Assembly: GCF_000344685.1 (NCBI RefSeq)
Contig: NW_006920411.1
Span: 2,276,654 to 2,340,653 of the forward strand
DNA: 64,000 nucleotides
Origin: Gloeophyllum trabeum ATCC 11539
Taxonomy: Eukaryota > Basidiomycota > Agaricomycetes > Gloeophyllales > Gloeophyllaceae
Direction of reading: 5' to 3'
Part shown: in pieces, positions 57,921-64,000 of the stretch
Numbering within the stretch: the stretch's first letter is position 1
How the letters are laid out: every line of letters starts with the position of its first letter
Program-made: the position numbers and the translations under genes
The notes under the pieces: model-generated
Seen by the model: the letters and a program-made list of their open reading frames with translations, nothing else
Told to the model about the DNA's origin: nothing
The model's database searches: none

Positions 57921-59213
57921 CTACTCCCTCTTCGGTCGGCCATTCATACCTGCTGTCTTCGCAATTGTCACGCCAGCCAGTCGCCGCCGAGTCAAGGCGA
58001 CCCGGTCGAGGCGGTCCGCGATCTTCCTGAGCTCCCCTGCTTGCTGCTCTTCCTCGATCGCTTGGGCCAATAGAAGGGCGGCGAATTCCTGGTTTAGCGC
58101 CGACTCGTGCTGTAGATCCGGAGGGATGAGCGGAGACCTGGAGCGATGTGTCTTGCGTCCTGGAGTGCTGTTAGGGCATATAGGAGAGGAAGAGAGCTCT
58201 GCTGGGGCCGATGTCGAGGTTCGCAGGTGTTGGCGCAACAGCTGTTGTCTCTCGTCGGGGTCTCCGTGGAGGCTCTTCAACTCGTCAATGACATACAGGA
58301 AATGCCTGAGGGTGGTAGGAGAGAGAAGGGGGTATTGCACTGCGCGCTCGTCATCCAGGGTAACGCTCGAAGACGGACAAAGACGACCAGGAGAAGAAGC
58401 CGCAGTGTGAACAATAGCGGGCACCACAGCAGGAGAATCATGTTGCGAGTCTTTTACATAAAGACCACGCTCCGGGACCTTGTCCTGAGCCGCACCTGAG
58501 AACCTGCGGGAGCCGGGGAGGCGAGCGCTCGGTGGAGGTGTCAAAGGCATTCCGGTCATTTCAGTCGACAGCCATTGTCCCTGACTAGCGGACGCGGGGA
58601 CGGTGCAATCTTCCGAGGTCCAGAAAGGATCATCTCGCTCTCCGGTGCTCGAAGGCTCCTCTTTGGGCTTGACGGGAGAGACGTGATGGTCAGTGGTATT
58701 TGACCTATCGCCCCAGCTTGCACTTGGGGAATAGTCAGGCGGCGTCCGAAGGAGCATTTTTAGAATCGTAGGGCTCAGCGTAGGGAAGTACTGCATCCTC
58801 ATAGGAGTCGACAGGTAGGAGTTTCTTTTTTCTGTCGCGGGTGTGTTCAACCTCGCTTCCTCGCATGCGCAGCGAGACGGTGAAAGCCCAGAACATGCTG
58901 CACCGGTGTCGGCGAGATCAGTGGAGCAGAAAAGCGTAGACATCTCTGCAGCTAGGTCATCTGGCGTTCCTTCTGCTTTTGGAGCAACACTTGCATCGCC
59001 CAAACTAAGGTCGAAAGTTCGGAACAGCTTCTCCGCGGTATTCTCTTCTTCCTCCATGTCAAGAGCCAGTCTCTGCAGCAGTTGAAGGCGCCTGATGGGC
59101 CGTTCCAGTGTATCGTCACAGGATCCCGAGTGGTCGCGTCGTCGAGCAGCTGCATCTCGAGCGAGTCTCTTCGCTTTCGGGGATGGCGTAAAGTGGTCGA
59201 TCTCGCCTTGCAT
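57921..59213 (-). CDS. Disordered protein of unknown function
   Basis: Intronless frame of 430 codons, much longer than chance. The start is MQGEIDHFTPSPKAKRLARD. Basic segments (KAKRLARDAAARRRDH) are followed by a helical acidic part (LQLLQRLALDMEEEENTAEK) and long Ser/Thr/Pro-rich disorder. Two near-repeats are visible: YFPTLSPTILKMLLRTPP and QYPLLSPTTLRHFLYVIDEL. Both read F/YPxLSPTxLxxxL and could be a short interaction motif. The C-terminal helix (AALLLAQAIEEEQQAGELRK) may be a coiled coil; the end is MNGRPKRE-stop. Several S/T-P sites suggest CDK or MAP kinase targets. I recognise no domain and cannot assign a role. Confidence 0.7.
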   Translation of the reverse strand: MQGEIDHFTPSPKAKRLARDAAARRRDHSGSCDDTLERPIRRLQLLQRLALDMEEEENTAEKLFRTFDLSLGDASVAPKAEGTPDDLAAEMSTLFCSTDLADTGAACSGLSPSRCACEEARLNTPATEKRNSYLSTPMRMQYFPTLSPTILKMLLRTPPDYSPSASWGDRSNTTDHHVSPVKPKEEPSSTGERDDPFWTSEDCTVPASASQGQWLSTEMTGMPLTPPPSARLPGSRRFSGAAQDKVPERGLYVKDSQHDSPAVVPAIVHTAASSPGRLCPSSSVTLDDERAVQYPLLSPTTLRHFLYVIDELKSLHGDPDERQQLLRQHLRTSTSAPAELSSSPICPNSTPGRKTHRSRSPLIPPDLQHESALNQEFAALLLAQAIEEEQQAGELRKIADRLDRVALTRRRLAGVTIAKTAGMNGRPKRE

Positions 59214-59716
59214 CGCTTCCAGTATGAACCATGGAAGTAGGAGACGACCACAGACGCGCCGTGCAGGGACTTCACAGACGTGAATTGTGAAAGTGACGCA
59301 GCTTGATCACGTGGAAGGGGCTTCGATCCAAGACTGCATTGTGCCATCCATGCAAAGCAAGCCGAGATTAATGTACATGTGAATTATGATACAGCGGGCA
59401 TCCTCTACTTATCAGTTCTTGCGTGCTTGGAGAGGGTATCTCGGCATACCAGAATTGCTGTCGACTACCGCAGGATAAACGAGGGGTTAGGTCAGGCCAG
59501 ATAGTTTGCTTTTGTTGTTGATCTTCCAACTTCGTAGGAGCATCTAGTTGATGTATTGACCGGCGTGTCGACTGATGCGGCACTAGAGAAAACCAGTTAG
59601 CATCGACGCAACTCGGGAGAAAAGCGAACTACCACTCACATAAATAAGCAAATAAATACAAGGTTTCGTGTGGGTCGTGATGAAGTCATAGGAACTGAAG
59701 GGCACGAATCACGCCT
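59214..59716. other. Intergenic region
   Basis: 503 bp between two minus-strand genes. It contains the CACGTG at 59308. Short frames only, none supported. Confidence 0.5.
59308..59313. promoter_or_regulatory. CACGTG palindrome upstream of the disordered-protein gene
   Basis: Perfect CACGTG about 95 bp upstream of the 59213 start codon, which indirectly supports that start. Confidence 0.5.
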
Positions 59717-61636
59717 TCATGCCTCCTTGACCTGGGTCGGGATCCGTTCCGTTCCTTCGCCCTGTTCGACTTCCTGCCGTTTCCCTCCGTCGGCTTCCGC
59801 AGCCGACGTCTTCGTGTCCTCCCTCAGAACCACCTCGGGCGGGGCAAGCACCGATTTACCCAGCGACCTGAGATACACAGATTTGCCCTGCGCGGCTCTC
59901 CGCGCTACGTCTCGCTTCAGCGCGTTCAGCCACTTCTCATGCTTATATTCGACGCGGACACTAAATTCCGAGATCTCTCGGATGTCCCGCCATAAGATGC
60001 GTATATGGGTAGGGATGTCGAGATGACTTCGAGGTTTCGCCTGCGAATTAGGCGGCGCGTCCAGGTCGACGTCGAATATCCGGGATATCACAGCATCCTG
60101 ATACGTCGGCTTGTAAGCAGGTTGACTGGTCTCTTCCGAGGACAAGGAAGAAGAGGACGCAGAATCCTGGATGACGTCCTCATCGTCTGGGACAGCCTCG
60201 GCGGCGATCGGCTGATCCGCGGACAACTTCTCCAGCAAACCCTGGTAGTACTCTAAATAAACTCTCTTTCGCCGCAGAGCCCGCTTGGTGGCTCGCGCGA
60301 CAAACTCCATCAGCGTTCCCTTGTCCCGTGCAACGGCATGGTTGAAGACAGACTGCAGCATATCGCGGTTGACCGCCATGTTATGCGACGGTATCTTCTC
60401 CAGAGGCACCCCCGCTTCGATTAATCCGCGTATTCGCCGGTCCATCTGGAACTCGGCCTGCATCGCCTGGATCAAATAGTGTCTAACAAAAGTCGTTTGA
60501 TGCTGGGCGGAGAGATGATGTAGAAGGAGAGTGTATGTCTTGGTGTTAGGCTCAGCGTATGGCGGTCTTAGCGTTGCCTGAGGGTCCGGAGGTACTCCGA
60601 AATCATCGTCGTCGTCCTCTAACGCGAAGGGAGGATTGCTCGCAACAGGAGGATTCGTGATCACTTCGAAAGCTGTGACAAGTTTTGATACCGGTGCAAA
60701 CCGCCCTAGCGTGTCAATCGTGGTATTGAGGGTGGCGGTAGAGAATGCCAAGAGCGCGGTCGGTTCTGCCTTGTTGACGTGCTCCAACGCGAGCTTGTCG
60801 GGGTTTGCGAGGTCGAGGCCGTAAGAGACGCGTAAAAGCTGCTCGAAACCCTCGACATCTGTCTTCTCCCGCAGGACACGTAGAGCCAAGTCCATATTGA
60901 CCGACGTGAACGGGATCTTCCTCGTCCACATCTCCTGCAGAACCTCATCGAGGACCAATCGTGTCCACCGCACGAGACGCTTCCGATGCCTCCGCTTGCA
61001 CGGGAGACTCAGCCGGTACGCAATAGACTGCAGACACAGCCCAATCGTCTTCTGCGTCGGCTCAAAGCCCTCGCGGATCATCTCCTTCAGCACGTTGCGC
61101 GTCCCGATGTAATGCCCGACCGCAGCAAACTGCTCCAGGATGAAGTGGTAGTCGTCGAGCCTGGGCGCCCAGCCCACCCGGTTCATGTTGGCCACCACGG
61201 CCTGCAGCCGGTGTTCGTAGCGGTATGGCTTGTCCTTGTGGATGGACCCTGAGACGAAGTAACGCGACACGAACCAGCGCAGCTTCTTGGGCGACGGCAC
61301 GCACATGCGCAGGATCTGCCGGTGCACCTCCGGCGCTATATTTTCAGGCCCTTCTTGCTCCACGAGTTCTGTGTAGCGAGCCCATCTCTCCATGGGCGGA
61401 AGGTCCTCGTTCAGTTTGAGCTTGTCAACAGCATCCACGTACGCTCGCTCGTTTTGCTTCTTGAGAGCAGATGAGAGAAGGGACGGAGGCTCGTGAGAGG
61501 ACGTGTCCGGAATGTCATGGGCATGTAGGAGCGGAAGAGTGACTGCAGAGAGCCTGCTTGTCGAGGCGTGAAACCATCTAGCGTTGGTCGGACGTGAGTG
61601 TATGGCCGCGCCGCGCAGCTTCAGCAATGCCCACAT
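59717..61636 (-). CDS. Mitochondrial PPR-like protein
   Basis: Intronless, 639 codons from the 61636 start. The start MWALLKLRGAAIHSRPTNAR and following WFHASTSRLSAVTLPLL form a clear mitochondrial presequence; the frame is open to 61762, but that extension lacks one. The body is helical with pairs resembling pentatricopeptide repeats: APRLDDYHFILEQFAAVGHY, IGTRNVLKEMIREGFEPTQK, FTSVNMDLALRVLREKTDVE, PNTKTYTLLLHHLSAQHQTT and NRDMLQSVFNHAVARDKGTL. The C-terminus is acidic, then charged, ending ERIPTQVKEA-stop. Likely role: processing, stability or translation of a mitochondrial transcript. The target cannot be read from sequence. CACGTG lies about 114 bp upstream. Confidence 0.8.
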   Translation of the reverse strand: MWALLKLRGAAIHSRPTNARWFHASTSRLSAVTLPLLHAHDIPDTSSHEPPSLLSSALKKQNERAYVDAVDKLKLNEDLPPMERWARYTELVEQEGPENIAPEVHRQILRMCVPSPKKLRWFVSRYFVSGSIHKDKPYRYEHRLQAVVANMNRVGWAPRLDDYHFILEQFAAVGHYIGTRNVLKEMIREGFEPTQKTIGLCLQSIAYRLSLPCKRRHRKRLVRWTRLVLDEVLQEMWTRKIPFTSVNMDLALRVLREKTDVEGFEQLLRVSYGLDLANPDKLALEHVNKAEPTALLAFSTATLNTTIDTLGRFAPVSKLVTAFEVITNPPVASNPPFALEDDDDDFGVPPDPQATLRPPYAEPNTKTYTLLLHHLSAQHQTTFVRHYLIQAMQAEFQMDRRIRGLIEAGVPLEKIPSHNMAVNRDMLQSVFNHAVARDKGTLMEFVARATKRALRRKRVYLEYYQGLLEKLSADQPIAAEAVPDDEDVIQDSASSSSLSSEETSQPAYKPTYQDAVISRIFDVDLDAPPNSQAKPRSHLDIPTHIRILWRDIREISEFSVRVEYKHEKWLNALKRDVARRAAQGKSVYLRSLGKSVLAPPEVVLREDTKTSAAEADGGKRQEVEQGEGTERIPTQVKEA

Positions 61637-61749
61637 TAGCAATGCCACGGCAGAAACTCGTAAACGTGGACCAGAATGCGCTATGAAGACTGAGCTGCTT
61701 GCATTCGAACGGTCCTCGTATACGTTGTCCGAAAGAAGAAAAACACGGG

Positions 61750-61755
61750 CACGTG
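61750..61755. promoter_or_regulatory. CACGTG palindrome, PPR-like gene promoter
   Basis: Perfect CACGTG about 114 bp upstream of the 61636 start. Its position favours that start over 61762, which would place the site inside coding sequence. Confidence 0.55.
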
Positions 61756-61860
61756 ACTTCATTGCTGCGATGATGGTTGTCCCGATTTGTGGCTCCGTAC
61801 TATACGATTACGATGCTATGTACATACGACAATAAGTACAATTACAATGATATGGGCAGA

Positions 61861-62786
61861 CTATTTCCTGAGCCAAACCACGAGTCTGTCTCTTCCAATG
61901 TGGTTCTCCAGGCTTCTCTTCGGTATGACGTCGAAGACTTTCTCCCAGCCATCACCTAACGCCTCAGCATAATGCTCGAACTCGACATAATGCGGAGGTC
62001 CTTGAGCGTCCTTGGGCTGATCCATGGGGAACATCAGTGTGATCAGATACCCTCCTGATTTCACCAGCTCCGTCATTTTTCTTCCCCAATCCGGTCTCAT
62101 TGTTGGCGGTATGGCCACGAAAAATCTGGAAACCTGATTCAATCGGGTGTGCTTGCCCGACAATAATGTAAGAAGGACTGACGCGTAGTCGTATACCAAG
62201 TCAAACTTCTCATCCTCTGGGACTGTGAACGCGAAGAAGTCAAGCGCCTTGAACTCTACCTTCCCTGCTGGTGCGGACGGAAGGGTTCCCAGATATCTGT
62301 ACAGTGTGGTAGGAACATCAGGAGTAATTCAGACATCCCAATTTCAGTTGTAATCACTCTGATGCAGAGCGCACCGCTGTCGCGGATATGTCGGCTCCAA
62401 GAGTATTGAGTCCCAAGGAGGACGCAATGAATACGGCATCATAACCCTACAAGGAGATGATGAGCAATATGTCTATGTTAGAAGGCTTGCCACAGCCTAC
62501 CTTGCCGCATCCCGGCACAAGGGCCCTTCCTGACTTTGGCAAGGGTACTTGGTTCTGCTCGATGAGATCACGCAGCGGCGGTTGGACTTGACCGGCATCC
62601 CATGGTGTTACCTTATTCTGCCTAGCCACATCATTTTATATTTGTTCGGCAGGGTGCACTATGCCTTCATAGTATCTCTGGTACAGACCAAGCCTTGTCC
62701 CAGCCTCCCAAGTGGTCTTCCGCGATGAGCTGTTTGATCTTCATCATGTCGGATGGATTCGCGAGAGGAGTGGGTTTGCTTGTCAT
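61861..62786 (-). CDS. TPMT/Hol-family thiol or halide methyltransferase
   Basis: SAM-dependent methyltransferase of the thiopurine methyltransferase family, close to the plant and fungal harmless-to-ozone-layer group that methylates halides or thiols. The start is MTSKPTPLANPSDMMKIKQL, then HLGGWDKAW. An intron ending CTAG joins it to QNKVTPWDAGQVQPPLRDLI. The SAM-binding motif I is GRALVPGCGKGYDAVFIASS, also split by an intron. Then come LGADISATAV, KVEFKALDFFAF, FDLVYDYASVLLTLL and the end GRDRLVVWLRK-stop. All core motifs are present. The physiological substrate is uncertain: halide ions, or sulfide and small thiols. Confidence 0.88.
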
Positions 62787-63459
62787 TCTGGCTTCAGTTG
62801 GATGAGGAATAGACATATCCTCAAACCAGATGGTTCATTTCCTCGGGAGTGATAGCAGTATTCTAACTGACCTTCAATATGTTTGAGCTTGAAGTCGTCA
62901 ACCAGGGAGCCCTTCGAACCACGATTTCCATTTCGGGTTATGATCGAACCCGATTAGTACTCACTGGCACCTCTTTCTCTCTTCCGTTTGAGTCTCATGT
63001 CCAGGCTATCTTCCAGTTATGTCTTCGTTTTGAAAGAAATCAGCTTTACCCCACAGGGCAGCCTTCACAGGTGTCGTGGTTTACAGGCCACGTTTCTCGT
63101 ACTTGAGCCAAGCCTCCTGCACTGGCAGCCTCTGGACAAGTTCGACAATCAACACCACCTCGACTATCTGATACACCACTCTTGTCCGTGGAAGTATGAA
63201 TGATATTCTGTATCCTCTAACAGCAGGACCTGGGAGTAGAGCATGGGCCACTAATCCGCCTGGGTTCATGTCGTCTCAACGGACATCCATACCGGACTTC
63301 TGGTATTTCCGATGTACGTACACGCGACGCTAGAACGCTGCTCCCCTCCTTCCATGCATCCTGTCTGTTATATCCTGTATCTGCAGGGCCCGTATAATTA
63401 GATTGATAGATTTCGGTCTTTCTAGGTCTCGCAGCTCGCCCAACCTTTCCTACCTAAGT
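62787..63459. other. Intergenic region, no gene seen
   Basis: 673 bp at the right edge of the annotated genes. Short frames only; no motif recognised. Confidence 0.45.
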
Positions 63460-63953
63460 ATGCCGGGTCACGATCGCAAAGTTCCCGCCCTGCAGTGTGG
63501 TAAGTTCGTGACGAGGACAGTATGCTCTTCTATCTTTCCTTAAGTGAAGGGAGCGTGGTAGGCACTGGCAACCATCTACTGGGCTTACTTTAAAGCGATA
63601 TTTTCGACCATCACATACGATACCAATCATCCAACCGATCCCGTCTGTCGGGACTGTAAGCCAACACGGTCTCTGTGGTAATACGCCATGAACAGCTCAA
63701 CTGGTTGCCCGGAGTACCCTTCCTTTGGCAATTTCTTGCGCTTCGAGTGGTCCATCAGGTTAGGCAACCCGGCCAGACGCTCGGCTTGGGTATTGCGCTC
63801 ACCTGCGAGTACTCTGTACTAGTACGTTATACAGTATGTTCAGCACTACTCTGGTTACTTCACCACTTTTCTGAAATGCCTCACGCTCGATCTTTCCAGT
63901 ATCGCAGAGAACGACATGCCTGCACCTTACCCCGGTTCAGGTAGTGCTGATTG
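63460..63953 (+). CDS. Possible intron-rich small gene, unrecognised
   Basis: A start MPGHDRKVPALQC in a good context is followed by a plausible donor (GTAAGT) and short open stretches with candidate splice sites (AIFSTITYDTNHPTDPVC, then more than one possible continuation). A stop at 63953 closes one of the frames. I recognise no family and could not find a unique exon chain. It may be the 5' part of a gene continuing past the window. Confidence 0.2.
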
Positions 63954-64000
63954 AACACGTCGTCTTTTTACCCTTCCGGCTTCCCTGCGTAGCTCTCCCC

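Noticed and set aside
63675..63944. Plus-strand frame of 89 codons near the right edge
   Set aside because: No start context or motif; it overlaps candidate exons in other phases, so it is not called as a gene on its own.

Overview
This window is nuclear DNA from a filamentous basidiomycete, probably an agaricomycete. It is gene-dense and about half GC. Nearly every gene carries several GT-AG introns of about 50-60 nt with CTGAC/CTAAC-like branch points. One gene belongs to a seven-pass membrane protein family typical of mushroom-forming fungi. There is no sign of prokaryotic organisation, CRISPR, transposons, rRNA or tRNA. Gene spans run from start to stop codon; exon edges are hand-inferred and quoted only where checked.

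Layout. 1-14.6 kb: 3' part of an EF-hand MscS channel, ELP2, a degenerate eIF4A-like helicase with a long N-terminal extension (minus), an RRM protein (minus), the ATP synthase assembly factor FMC1 and a SIRT5-like sirtuin. 14.8-21.5 kb (all minus): a small mitochondrial-type protein, an ACAD10/11-type acyl-CoA dehydrogenase and a Zn2Cys6 transcription factor. 23-30 kb: nuclear poly(A)-binding protein PAB2, mitochondrial ribosomal protein bL19m, an Ivy1-like BAR protein and mitochondrial aspartyl-tRNA synthetase. 30-37 kb: an F-box protein, a 4'-phosphopantetheinyl transferase, a MAK32-like PfkB protein, NC2-beta, SmF and mitochondrial rhomboid protease. 37.5-50.3 kb: CLASP/Stu1, TRAPPC2, a Q-rich basidiomycete protein, ARP4 and ERB1. 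51-64 kb: the seven-pass membrane protein, an LLP/Ybl028c-like nucleolar protein, an Rdx-family thioredoxin-fold protein, PCH2/TRIP13, a disordered protein, a mitochondrial PPR-like protein, a TPMT-like methyltransferase and an unresolved right edge.

Most genes are conserved housekeeping genes that work in different complexes; there is no single pathway cluster. Mitochondrial functions are frequent (FMC1, bL19m, AspRS, rhomboid, PPR-like, SIRT5-like, small targeted proteins). Six gene pairs are head-to-head with 129-222 bp between start codons. The palindrome CACGTG is concentrated in promoters: 12 of the 14 copies found by eye lie upstream of genes, mostly 25-140 bp from a start codon.

The most notable observations are about RNA processing and a pseudo-enzyme. 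(1) The seven-pass membrane gene appears to contain a one-nucleotide exon between two canonical 52-nt introns, plus 12-, 13- and 21-nt exons. (2) The SmF gene needs an AT-AC intron to give the conserved C-terminus. (3) A complete eIF4A-like two-domain core has lost essentially every ATPase motif and is joined to about 430 disordered and coiled-coil residues. (4) CACGTG is promoter-restricted.
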